Shown here one piece after another: positions 33,525 through 45,495 of a DNA stretch of 64,000 nucleotides. Position 1 is the first letter of the stretch. Each line of letters starts with the position of its first letter. Under the pieces are notes generated by a model. That model was given only the letters and a program-made list of their open reading frames with translations. It had not been told where the DNA came from and did no database searches. The position numbers and the translations under genes were made by a program. Source of the DNA: Microbacterium sp. W4I4 (GTDB lineage Bacteria; Actinomycetota; Actinomycetes; Actinomycetales; Microbacteriaceae); the NCBI RefSeq assembly GCF_030816235.1, contig NZ_JAUSXT010000001.1, forward strand, positions 124,001 through 188,000, written 5' to 3'.

Positions 33525-34820
33525 ATGAGAACCATGGACATCGCGAGGGGCTCGTCGCGGCGGTCGAGCCCCTCGACCTACCTCGCGATCGTCGGCGCGC
33601 TCGGCGCGCTCGTCGTCGGCATCCTGCTCGCCCGTCCCGAGCTGATCGCCGTCGGTCTGCCGTTCGCGCTGTGGGCCGTGCACGCACTGGCCTCACCCGG
33701 GGGAGGGACGGTCCATGTGGACATCGCGAAGGTGGAGGACGAGGAGACGGGGCGCCTGAGCGACGACATCGTGATCCGGTCGGACTCCGAGATCGTCGAG
33801 GTGGCTGTCATCCAGGCGGAGCGCATCCGGCGCCGGGTCTTCGTGGCCGGCAGTGCGCTGCTGCACTCCCGAGTGCTCCCGCTGCACTCCGGACCCCTGA
33901 CGAGCGTGGGCGTCGCGGTGCGCGGTCTGGATGCGGATGCCGGATCCCTCGGCGCCCCGCATCCGCGGATCGCCGTCACCCGCACCGTCCAGCCGGTCCT
34001 GCGCCGTCTGCCGCGGATGCCGCTGGCCCCGCGTCTGACCGGACTGCACGGTGCGCACGAGGGCAGCCGGCCTGGACAGGGCGGCGACTTCCGCGGCATC
34101 AATCCCTTCGCGCCGGGAGACGAACTGCGCCGCGTCGACTGGAAGGCCACCGCCCGTGCGGCCCGCCGCCCCGGGGAGCTTCTCGTGCGGCGGACGAACT
34201 CGCTGAGCGACGCCTCGGCGGTCATCGTGATGGACACCGCCGACGACCTGGGCGCGGTCGTCGCCACCTGGGGGAGCCCTGACGCGACCCGGAGCGGCAT
34301 CACCTCCCTCGACCTCGCTCGCAGCGCGGCCCGATCCCTCGCCGCCGCGACGATCGATCAGGGCGACCGCGTGGCGTTCCACACCCTCGCCCTCGGCGGT
34401 CGGACAGTGCGCAGCGGCGGCGGTCGCCGGCACCTCGCCCGCATCGTCGCCGAGATCGCCGCGAGCGGGCGCGCGGGTGATGACGCGCGCTTCCGCCGCA
34501 CACCGCCCGTGCCGCACGGTTCGATCATCTATGTGCTCTCGACCTTCTTCGATGGCGCGGCCGCCGAGATCGCGATGCGCTGGCGCGCGAGCGGGCATCG
34601 CGTGGTCGCCGTCGACACCCTTCCCGACCTTGATCGGAGCAGACTGACCACGGAGCGCAGTCTCGCGCTGGACGTGCTGCTCGCCGAGCGGCAGGACATG
34701 CTGCATCAGCTGCGCGAGGCCGCGGTGGAGACCGTGCGCTGGTCCTCGGGGATCGACGGCGCGCTGGCCGCACTCGCCAGGACGGGCGGCACGATCGCGC
34801 AGAGCGGAGCCCGGCGATGA
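33525..34820 (+). CDS. DUF58 domain protein
   Basis: 431 residues. Two N-terminal membrane segments (about 18-48), then the DUF58 signature GGDFRGINPFAPGDELRRVDWKATARA at about 185-210 and a vWA-like region with IVMDTADDLG. Partner of MoxR ATPases in most bacterial genomes. The signature motif DWKATAR is fully conserved. Starts 3 nt after moxR; a second ATG lies three codons in. It overlaps the next gene by 4 nt. Confidence 0.9.
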   Translation: MRTMDIARGSSRRSSPSTYLAIVGALGALVVGILLARPELIAVGLPFALWAVHALASPGGGTVHVDIAKVEDEETGRLSDDIVIRSDSEIVEVAVIQAERIRRRVFVAGSALLHSRVLPLHSGPLTSVGVAVRGLDADAGSLGAPHPRIAVTRTVQPVLRRLPRMPLAPRLTGLHGAHEGSRPGQGGDFRGINPFAPGDELRRVDWKATARAARRPGELLVRRTNSLSDASAVIVMDTADDLGAVVATWGSPDATRSGITSLDLARSAARSLAAATIDQGDRVAFHTLALGGRTVRSGGGRRHLARIVAEIAASGRAGDDARFRRTPPVPHGSIIYVLSTFFDGAAAEIAMRWRASGHRVVAVDTLPDLDRSRLTTERSLALDVLLAERQDMLHQLREAAVETVRWSSGIDGALAALARTGGTIAQSGARR

Positions 34821-35377
34821 CCCGCGATGCGCGGCTCGTGATCGGTGCCGCGGTGCCCGGCGCGCTCCTGCCCGTCGCGGCGGCCGCGGTCGCGGGAGGC
34901 GCCGCCGCGCTGATCGGGATGCCCACGCTGTGGGTCGCCGTGGCGTCGGCGGCTCCACTCCTCGGCGGCATCGTCCGGATGATCGGCGGCGCCTGGATCG
35001 CGGCCGCGCTCCTCGTGATCGGTCTGGTGGCGGCCGACTCCTCGCCGTGGAGCACCGCGACCGTGATCGCCGCCGTGCACCTGCTGCAGGTGCTCGGCTC
35101 GCTCATGCTCGTCATCCCGCTGCGGTCCCGGATCGCGGTCCGCGCGCTCACGCCGACCGCCGTGCGCTTCGTGCTCGTCCAGCTGCTCTGCCAGGCGGTC
35201 GGCGTGCTCGCCTCGCTGCTGCCGACGCGGTCGGGGCTTCCCCTCGCGGCGATCGCGGGAGCCGTCTCCGCGCTGGTCTTCACCGTCCTCCTGGTACGGA
35301 TGCTGCGGGCGCGGCGCGGCGGTGCGTTCTCGAAGCCTGACAGCGCTCGGGTCGCCGGCGGCTCCTCAGAGACCTGA
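34817..35377 (+). CDS. Hypothetical integral membrane protein, end of MoxR operon
   Basis: 186 residues, almost entirely hydrophobic, with about five predicted membrane helices and short loops. No family recognised. ATG 34817 overlaps the DUF58 stop codon (ATGA). Its last 12 nt overlap the convergent nitrate-assimilation FAD gene. Likely a membrane subunit of the MoxR system in this organism. Confidence 0.75.
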   Translation: MTRDARLVIGAAVPGALLPVAAAAVAGGAAALIGMPTLWVAVASAAPLLGGIVRMIGGAWIAAALLVIGLVAADSSPWSTATVIAAVHLLQVLGSLMLVIPLRSRIAVRALTPTAVRFVLVQLLCQAVGVLASLLPTRSGLPLAAIAGAVSALVFTVLLVRMLRARRGGAFSKPDSARVAGGSSET

Positions 35378-37000
35378 GGGGACGGACAGCGCTTCAGCGG
35401 ACGACGAGGGGATCGCGGGGATGCTGAGCGCGCCCCTTCGTGCGATGAGTTCCGCGATCCGGTCGCGGCATCCACCGCATCCGGTGCCGGCGCGGGTCTT
35501 CGCGCTCACGCCCGCCACCGTCTCCGCGCCCTCGTCGACGGCGCCCGCGATGCGCTCCACCGTCACGCCGTTGCACCAGCACACCGTCGCATCCGGCGCG
35601 AAGGGGTCACCGGCAAGTGCCTCATCGGCGTCGACGCCGTCGAGCCGGAGCAGTGCACCGCGGTCGGCGGGAAGCTCCGCACCCCGCTCGAACAGGAGGG
35701 TGAGCTCCGCTCCGGCCCGAGGCATCCCGACCGCGATGAAACCCTCGAGGATGCCGGCGCGCGTGACCATCTTGACGTAGGTCCCGCGGGCCGGGTCGAG
35801 CCACTGCGTCACCTGGCGTTCGTGACCGCAGGCGACCGCGTGCGCGTCCTCGTCCCAGGGCCCGGGGTCGACGTCGCCGCCGGCGACGACATCGACGCGC
35901 TCGGCCTTGAGAGTCACCACGGCGGGCCGGGCCTGGAGCGCCGTCGTCCCGTCCTTCTCCTCGCCGGAGAGGCGTGCCGCGAGCGCGTCCGCCTGCCTCC
36001 ACCCAGGGCCGATGAGACCAGAAGGCGCTCCGGGCACGTAGCCGTCCGCGCGAGCCGAATCGTGAGCGGCAATCTGCGCGCAGTCGCCGATCGCATGGAT
36101 CGCAGGGTCCGTCCAGCTCGTCAGGTCCGCGTCGACCAGAATGCCCGTCGACGCGGCGAGGCCGGCGGCGACGGCGAGTTCCACGCGTGGTGACGCCCCG
36201 ACCGAGAGCAGCAGCAGATCGCCGTGCACGAGCTTGCCGTCGGCGCAGACGAGGGCATCGAACCGCGCGACGCCGTCCTCGTCCGTCCGGGTGACGATGC
36301 TCTCGGCGACGGAGTGCGCGAGCAGTTCCACCCCGGCCCCGCGCGCCGTGCGCGCCAGCATCCGCCCGCCGTCGTCGTCCAGATTGCGCCCCATCGGGAC
36401 ACCGCCGGTGTGGACGACGACGATGTCCGCTCCCTGCTCGCGCGCGGCAAGGGCGACCTCGAGCCCGAGCACCCCGGCGCCGAGCACCACGATCCTCCGT
36501 CGGTCGCGGACGGCGGCCGCGACCGAGGCCGCATCCGCGAGATCGCGCAGCGTCGTGACGCCGCGGGGGAGCGCGTGCTCTCCGCGGTCCAGCCGCTCCG
36601 GATGCTGTGCACGCACCAGACGGTGACGTCGAGCCTTCTCGATGCCGTACAGGGTGGGGATGTTCGCACGCGCACCGGTGGCGAGCACGAGGTGATCATA
36701 GGGAACGCGGTCGCCGCTGCTGGTGCGGACGACGCGGCCGTGCCGGTCGATCGCGATCCCCGCCTCGCCGAGTCGAACGGATGCTCCGGCTTCGACGGCA
36801 TCCGCTGCGCCGGGCAGGTCCAGGCGTGCACGAGTGGCTCTGCCGACCGCGTGCTCGGCGATCAGCACGCGGTTGTACACGTCGTCGCGCTCGGCTCCCA
36901 GCACCACGAGGTCGACCCTGCCGTCGCGGACGGCGGGGAGCATCGCCTCCACGAACCGGGCTCCGACCGGGCCGAAGCCGATCACCACGACCCTCATCAT
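35366..37000 (-). CDS. NirB/NasB-type FAD oxidoreductase with C-terminal BFD [2Fe-2S] domain
   Basis: 544 residues. N-terminal FAD domain (VVVIGFGPVGARFVE), central NAD(P)H-binding site (VVLGAGVLGLEVALAAREQGAD) and HAIGDCAQ with the FAD-binding Asp. The C-terminal ~60 residues form a BFD-like [2Fe-2S] site, CWC ... GTGCGGC. The sirohaem and ferredoxin-like domains of nitrite reductase are missing. This matches the electron-donating subunit of assimilatory nitrate reductase (like Klebsiella NasC). Its start overlaps the nitrate reductase stop codon, so the two are coupled. Confidence 0.85.
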   Translation of the reverse strand: MMRVVVIGFGPVGARFVEAMLPAVRDGRVDLVVLGAERDDVYNRVLIAEHAVGRATRARLDLPGAADAVEAGASVRLGEAGIAIDRHGRVVRTSSGDRVPYDHLVLATGARANIPTLYGIEKARRHRLVRAQHPERLDRGEHALPRGVTTLRDLADAASVAAAVRDRRRIVVLGAGVLGLEVALAAREQGADIVVVHTGGVPMGRNLDDDGGRMLARTARGAGVELLAHSVAESIVTRTDEDGVARFDALVCADGKLVHGDLLLLSVGASPRVELAVAAGLAASTGILVDADLTSWTDPAIHAIGDCAQIAAHDSARADGYVPGAPSGLIGPGWRQADALAARLSGEEKDGTTALQARPAVVTLKAERVDVVAGGDVDPGPWDEDAHAVACGHERQVTQWLDPARGTYVKMVTRAGILEGFIAVGMPRAGAELTLLFERGAELPADRGALLRLDGVDADEALAGDPFAPDATVCWCNGVTVERIAGAVDEGAETVAGVSAKTRAGTGCGGCRDRIAELIARRGALSIPAIPSSSAEALSVPSGL

Positions 37001-39054
37001 GCGGGCGCCCCCGCCTTCGCCAGCGTGACGCGGGTGCGTTTGAACTCGGGCATCGCCGAGATCGGGTCGACGACCGCCTCGGTGAGCAGGTTGGCGCGCT
37101 GGCCGTCGGGAAAGTGGAACGGCAGGAACACGGTGTCGTGCCGGATGTCGGCGGTGATCTCGGCGCGAGCGCGAACGGCTCCCCGGTCGTTCGAGATCAG
37201 GACCTCGTCGTCCTCGCCGACGGCGAGGCCCGCGGCCGTCGCAGGATGCAGCTGCACGGTCAGTTCCGGGCGGGCGTCGACGAGCTCGGGAACGCGTCGT
37301 GTCTGCGCGCCGGACTGGTAGTGCTCGAGCAGCCTGCCTGTGATCAGTGTCATCCCGGGGGCGGCGATCGTGTCGCGGGCCGGTGAGACCGCGACGATGC
37401 GCGCGCGGCCGTCGTCGTGCGCGAACCTCTGCTCGAAGAGCCGGGCGGTCCCCGTGGATCCGGCGGGGTAGGGCCAGTACGCGGGCGCGCCGGTGTCGAG
37501 CAGCGCATGACTGAGACCGGAGTAGTCGGCGATGCCGCCGGCGGACGCGCGAGCGAGTTCGTCGAACACCGCAGCGGGATCCGTCGACCAGTCGCCCGGT
37601 GCGGCGAGGCGGCGGGCGAGCTCACTCATGATCCACAGCTCGCTGCGAGCGTCACCCGGAGCCTCGATCGCCTGGCGGCGACGGATCACCCGCCCCTCCA
37701 GCGAGGTCATGGTGCCCTCCTCCTCGGCCCATTGGGTGACGGGCAGCACATAATGCGCGAGGGCGGCGGTCTCGGAGAGGAAGAAGTCGCACACGACGAG
37801 AAGGTCGAGCGTGGCGAGATCCCGTGCGACGGACGCGGCGTCGGGGGCGGAGACGACGACGTTCGAACCGTGCACGAGCAGGGCCGCGACCTCGTCGCCG
37901 AGCATGCCGAGCAGCTCCATCGCGGGGACGCCCGGGCCCGGGATCGTCGATGCGTCGACGCCCCACACCTCGGCGACGTGGCTGCGGGCGTCCGGGTCGG
38001 TGATCCTGCGGTAGCCGGGCAGCTGGTCGCACTTCTGCCCGTGCTCCCGGCCGCCCTGCCCGTTGCCCTGCCCGGTGAGGGTGCCGTACCCGCCGCCGAC
38101 CGTGCCGGGCAGCCCCAGAACGAGCGCGAGATTGATCGCGGCCGTCGCCGTGTCCGTGCCATCGGCGTGCTGCTCGACGCCGCGTCCGGTGAGGATGAAG
38201 GTGCGCGGTCGATCGGCGAGGCGTCTGGCGACCTCGCGCAGCCGTGCGGCGGGAACGCCGGTCACGGACTGCACGCGCTCGGGCCACCATGCCCCGACGC
38301 TGCGGTGCAGCTCCTCGATCCCGCTGGTGCGGGTCTCGAGATACTCGAGGTCCGCGAGGCCCTCGGCGAGCACCACGTGCGTGAGTCCGAGCAGCAGGAT
38401 CAGATCCGTACCGGGCGCCGGCTGCACGTGCATCCCGGCGCCGTCCTCGGTGAGGCGGGCCGTCGCGGTCCGGCGCGGATCGACGACGATCAGCCCGCCG
38501 GATGCCCTGGCGCCGGAGAGGTGGCCGATCAGGGGCGGCATCGTGGCGGCGACGTTCGAGCCGAGAAGAAGGATCGTGTCCGCGTCGTCGAGGTCGGCGA
38601 GGGGGAAGGGCAGGCCCCGGTCGATGCCGAACGCGCGGTTGCCTGCGGCGGCCGCGCTCGACATGCAGAACCGGCCGTTGTAGTCGATGCGGCTCGTGCC
38701 CAGTGCGATGCGGGCGAACTTCCCGAGTTGATAGGCCTTCTCATTGGTCAGGCCGCCGCCGCCGAAGACTCCGACCGAGTCGGCGCCGCGCGTCGAGCGC
38801 AGCGTGCGCAGGCGCTCGGCGATGTCGTCCAGCGCATCGCCCCAGGGGACCGTCTCGAAGCCGTCCGCCGTGCGCCGCAGGGGAGACGTCACGCGCTCCG
38901 GATGCCGGAGCAGCTCCGCCGAGGTCCAGCCCTTCTTGCACAGCCCGCCGCGGTTGGTCGGGAAGTCGCGCGGTGCGACGTCGGCTCCGGCGTCCGTGGG
39001 CGTCAGCGTCATCGCGCACTGCAGAGCGCAGTACGGGCAGTGCGTGGCCGTCAC
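36997..39054 (-). CDS. nasA: Assimilatory nitrate reductase catalytic subunit (molybdopterin oxidoreductase)
   Basis: 685 residues. N-terminal [4Fe-4S] ligands C6-x2-C9-x3-C13 and C39 (GGLCKKGW). The Mo-bis-MGD fold follows, with YNGRFCMSSAAAAGNRAFG (C as likely Mo ligand), GSNVAATMPPLIGHL, and GQGNGQGGREHGQKCDQLPGYR, which is characteristic of NasA/NarB. No signal peptide, so cytoplasmic. It reduces nitrate to nitrite for assimilation. GTG 39054 overlaps the narK stop codon. No molybdenum cofactor genes are in the window. Confidence 0.92.
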   Translation of the reverse strand: MTATHCPYCALQCAMTLTPTDAGADVAPRDFPTNRGGLCKKGWTSAELLRHPERVTSPLRRTADGFETVPWGDALDDIAERLRTLRSTRGADSVGVFGGGGLTNEKAYQLGKFARIALGTSRIDYNGRFCMSSAAAAGNRAFGIDRGLPFPLADLDDADTILLLGSNVAATMPPLIGHLSGARASGGLIVVDPRRTATARLTEDGAGMHVQPAPGTDLILLLGLTHVVLAEGLADLEYLETRTSGIEELHRSVGAWWPERVQSVTGVPAARLREVARRLADRPRTFILTGRGVEQHADGTDTATAAINLALVLGLPGTVGGGYGTLTGQGNGQGGREHGQKCDQLPGYRRITDPDARSHVAEVWGVDASTIPGPGVPAMELLGMLGDEVAALLVHGSNVVVSAPDAASVARDLATLDLLVVCDFFLSETAALAHYVLPVTQWAEEEGTMTSLEGRVIRRRQAIEAPGDARSELWIMSELARRLAAPGDWSTDPAAVFDELARASAGGIADYSGLSHALLDTGAPAYWPYPAGSTGTARLFEQRFAHDDGRARIVAVSPARDTIAAPGMTLITGRLLEHYQSGAQTRRVPELVDARPELTVQLHPATAAGLAVGEDDEVLISNDRGAVRARAEITADIRHDTVFLPFHFPDGQRANLLTEAVVDPISAMPEFKRTRVTLAKAGAPA

Positions 39055-40457
39055 AGCCGAGTCCCCGTACGCCGGCCCGCGCGTACGTACACGAGCGCGG
39101 TGACGGCGATCATGACGAGGTAGGCGCCGAGGAACCAGCCCAGCCCTGCTGTGTATCCGCCGGTGGTCGCCTTCGACAGGCCGAGCACCTGCGGGACCAG
39201 GAAGCCGCCGTAGGCGCCGATGGCGGAGATGACGCCGAGCGCCGCCGCCGCCTTGCGCTGCGATCCGATGTCACCGGAGGTGCGGTGCGCGTCATCGGCC
39301 CCCGCACGCCAGGAGAAGACGGTCGGGATCATGCGGTAGGTGGCGCCGTTGCCCATGCCGCTTGCCGTGAAGAGCAGCAGGAAGAGGGCCAGGAAGCCCC
39401 AGAATCCGATCAACGGGAGCATGACCATGACGACCGCGGTCAGCGCGGCCATCGCGATGAACGCGCCGAGGGTGATGACCGCTCCGCCGAACCGGTCGGC
39501 CAGCTTCCCGCCGTAGGGGCGGGCGAGCGAGCCGCACAGTGCGCCGAGGAAGGCGAGGGACAGTGTCGCGGTGCCGATGTGGAAGGACGAGAACTCCGGG
39601 AACTGGTCGACGATGAGCTTGGGGAACACACCGGCGAAGCCGATGAACGAGCCGAACGTGCCGAGGTAGAGGAACGCCAGGATCCACAGATGCGGTTCGC
39701 GCAGCGCGGCGGCGGAGGCCGCGAAGTCCGAGCGCGCAGTGGACAGGTTGTTCATGCGCAGCGCGGCCCCGACGACCGCGACGATGATGAGCGGCACCCA
39801 GACCCAGCCGGCCGCGGGGAGGGCCAGCGTGCTCGCCGCGCCGATCGTGATGACGATCGGAACGACGAACTGGGCCACTGCGGCGCCGAGGTTGCCGCCC
39901 GCGGCGTTCACTCCCAGGGCCCAGCCCTTCTCGCGCTGCGGGTAGAAGAACGTGATGTTGGACATGGAAGAGGCGAAGTTGCCTCCGCCGAGTCCAGCGA
40001 GGGCGGCAATGCCCAGCATCACCGGGAACGGCGTCTCGGGGCTGCCGACGCAGAGCGCGAGACCGATCACGGGCAGCAGCAGCAGAGCGGCCGACACGAC
40101 GGTCCAGTTGCGGCCGCCGAAACGCGCGACCATGAACGTGTACGGGAAGCGCAGCGTCGCTCCGACCAGACTCGGCATCGAGATGAGCCAGAACGTCTGC
40201 CCGACATCGAACGCGAATCCCGCCGTCGGCAGCGAGATCACCACGATCGACCACAACTGCCAGACGACGAACCCGAGGAACTCCGCGAAGATCGACCAGC
40301 GCAGGTTGCGGCCCGCGATGCGGCGTCCGCCCGACTCCCACTGTCCATGGTCCTCGGCATCCCAGCCGTCGATCCAGCGTCCGGCTCTGAAGGTGAGGGC
40401 GCCGACAGCGGCGATCGGAGCCGTGCGCGGTGCTGATGCGGAGTCGATCGCGGTCAT
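39051..40457 (-). CDS. narK: Nitrate/nitrite MFS transporter, NarK/NasA-permease type
   Basis: 468 residues, 12 predicted membrane helices. The nitrate signature is visible: GGNFASSMSNITFFYP (between helices 4 and 5) and GGAVITLGAFIAMAALTA later. RFPYTFMVARFGGRNWT holds the nitrate-contacting arginine of helix 2. ATG 40457 has CGGAGAA 5-6 nt upstream. First gene of narK-nasA-FAD gene, all overlapping stop to start, so uptake and reduction are made together. Confidence 0.92.
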   Translation of the reverse strand: MTAIDSASAPRTAPIAAVGALTFRAGRWIDGWDAEDHGQWESGGRRIAGRNLRWSIFAEFLGFVVWQLWSIVVISLPTAGFAFDVGQTFWLISMPSLVGATLRFPYTFMVARFGGRNWTVVSAALLLLPVIGLALCVGSPETPFPVMLGIAALAGLGGGNFASSMSNITFFYPQREKGWALGVNAAGGNLGAAVAQFVVPIVITIGAASTLALPAAGWVWVPLIIVAVVGAALRMNNLSTARSDFAASAAALREPHLWILAFLYLGTFGSFIGFAGVFPKLIVDQFPEFSSFHIGTATLSLAFLGALCGSLARPYGGKLADRFGGAVITLGAFIAMAALTAVVMVMLPLIGFWGFLALFLLLFTASGMGNGATYRMIPTVFSWRAGADDAHRTSGDIGSQRKAAAALGVISAIGAYGGFLVPQVLGLSKATTGGYTAGLGWFLGAYLVMIAVTALVYVRAGRRTGTRL

Positions 40458-40495
40458 GGGTTCTCCGTTGCTCGGATGCCTGCCTGATTGATCCG

Positions 40496-40501
40496 AGAGT
40501 A
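40496..40501 (-). promoter_or_regulatory. Candidate -10 of the nitrate operon
   Basis: TACTCT on the minus strand. There is no fitting -35, which suits an activator-dependent promoter. The leader to narK would be about 32 nt. Confidence 0.35.
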
Positions 40502-40512
40502 GGAAGGCGATG

Positions 40513-40550
40513 TTTCCGGGGTGGTCGCCTGCCGATATCGGCGATGTAAC
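40513..40550 (-). promoter_or_regulatory. Candidate GlnR box upstream of narK
   Basis: The minus strand reads GTTAC-n6-GATAT-n6-GCGAC-n6-GGAAA, exactly the spacing of the actinobacterial GlnR consensus gTnAC-n6-GaAAC repeated twice. I count 13 of 18 specified bases matching. It begins 11 nt upstream of the candidate -10. A perfect palindrome GCCGATATCGGC (40531-40542) lies inside it. GlnR activates nitrate assimilation under nitrogen limitation in other actinobacteria. Confidence 0.45.
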
Positions 40551-40663
40551 ACCGTCCTCACCGGCGCCGGGAGCGAGTGTGAGGGAAGAGCGGGCGGGGC
40601 GGCGCCGCGGCGAGGACGTCCGACCCTGACAGCGCTCTCGGCGCCAGTGTCGGTGGCCACTCA

Positions 40664-40675
40664 TAGACTTGACCG
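40664..40675 (+). promoter_or_regulatory. Candidate leaderless promoter of uvrA
   Basis: TAGACT (40664-40669) ends 6 nt before GTG 40676. No Shine-Dalgarno. Confidence 0.45.
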
Positions 40676-43569
<2,894 letters not shown>

Positions 43570-43570
<1 letters not shown>

Positions 43571-45468
43571 TGGCGGACGTCCTGCCGTACAAGCCGCGCA
43601 CGGGGGAGATCCCCACCGACCCCGGCGTGTACCGCTTCCGCGATGCCGAGGGGCGCGTGCTGTACGTCGGCAAGGCCAAGAATCTGCGTCAGCGCCTGTC
43701 CAACTACTTCGCACCGCTGCGCACGCTGCACGAGCGCACCCGGCGGATGGTCACCACCGCGGCATCCGTGGAATGGACGGTGGTCGCGACCGACGTCGAC
43801 TCGCTGCAGCTGGAGTACATGTGGATCAAGGAGTTCGATCCGCCCTTCAACGTGCGCTACAAGGACGACAAGTCGTATCCGTTCATGGCGATCACCCTCG
43901 CCGATGAGGCGCCCCGAGTGATCGTCACGCGCAATCGGAAGATCCCCGGTGCGCGCTACTTCGGCCCGTACCCGAAGGTGTGGGCCGTGCACGACACCAT
44001 CGACCTGATGATCAAGGCGTTCCCGATCCGCACCTGCAGCGACGCCAGCTATCGGCGAGCCATGCAGACCGGCAGACCGTGCTTCCCCGGTCAGATCGGC
44101 AAATGCGGCGGACCGTGCTCCATGACCGTCACGATCGAGGAGCACCGCGCGATGGTCGACGACTTCATCGCCTTCATGGCGGGCGGCGACGAGCGGTTCA
44201 CGCGCGACCTGACGAAGCGGATGCAGGCGGCATCCGCAGCCATGGATTATGAGGCCGCCGCGAAGTACCGCGACAAGCTCGCGTCGATCGAGGCGGTGCT
44301 CGGCAAGAGCGCACTGGTGCTGCCCGCCGATGAGGATGCCGACCTGTTCGGCGTCGCCGAGGACGAGCTCTCCGCTGCCGTGCACCACTTCGTCATCCGC
44401 GGTGGGCGAGTGCGCGGCGTGCGCTCGCTGGCGATCGACAAGGAGCTCGACATCGCGCGCGGCGAGCTGATCGACCAGGTGCTGCAGCGGGTCTACGGCG
44501 ATTCCACCGACATCCCGCGACGCGTTCTCGTTCCCGTGCTGCCGGAGGACGCCGCCGAGCTCGAGCTGTGGCTGCGGGACCGACGCGGGCGCAGGGTCGA
44601 GATCGCCGTGGCGCAGCGCGGTCAGCGCGCCGAGCTGATGCGCACGGCGACCCTGAACGCCCAGCAGGCTCTGCTTCGCCACAAGACGCGGCGCACCAGC
44701 GACTACGTGGCCCGCACGCAGGCGCTCACCGACCTGCAGGAGGCGCTCGGCATGTCCGAGGCGCCGCTGCGCATCGAGTGCTTCGACATCTCTCATCTGG
44801 GCGGGACGAACGTCGTGGCCTCGATGGTCGTCTTCGAGGACGGGCTGCCGCGCAAGGATCAGTACCGCTCGTTCAACATCGCCGAGACCACCGACGACAC
44901 CGACTCGATGTACCAGGTGCTCACGCGGCGGCTCGCCCGGGTGGACTCCGCACCGGAGCCGGAGGACGAGGGCGACAGCGAGGTCATGGAGGCCGGCAAG
45001 CGCAAGCCGCGCTTCGCCTACAAGCCGCAGCTGCTGATCGTGGACGGCGGTCAGCCCCAGGTGCAGGCGGCCGCGCGCGCACTGCGCGACAGCGGGCGCA
45101 CCGACATCGCCCTGTGCGGCATCGCGAAGCGGCTGGAGGAGATCTGGCTGCCCGGCGACGACTTCCCGGTGATCCTGCCGCGCACCAGCGAAGCGCTCTA
45201 CCTCGTCCAGCGCCTGCGCGACGAGGCGCACCGCTTCGCGATCACGCACCAGCGCCGGCGCAGACGGCGCGACATCAACAGCGTGCTGAGCGAGATCCCG
45301 GGACTCGGGGAGTCCCGGATCAAGGCGCTGCTGCGCCACTTCGGTTCCGTGACGGCACTGCGCTCGGCAACGGTCGATCAGATCAGCGAGGTCTCCGGAA
45401 TCGGCCCGACGCTGGCCTCGAGCATCCGCACGCACCTGGTGGGCGAGCAGGCCACCCCGACTGGCTAG
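43570..45468 (+). CDS. uvrC: Excinuclease ABC subunit C
   Basis: 632 residues. Makes both incisions around a lesion after UvrB loading. GIY-YIG domain at the start ([25 protein letters not shown]), UVR motif about 205-240 ([21 protein letters not shown]), the RNase H-like domain with [21 protein letters not shown] and LLIVDGG, and tandem helix-hairpin-helix motifs at the end ([17 protein letters not shown]). ATG shares one base with the uvrA stop codon (TGATG). Confidence 0.98.
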
Positions 45469-45495
45469 GCTGGAGGCCGAGGAAGGGAGTCGACG

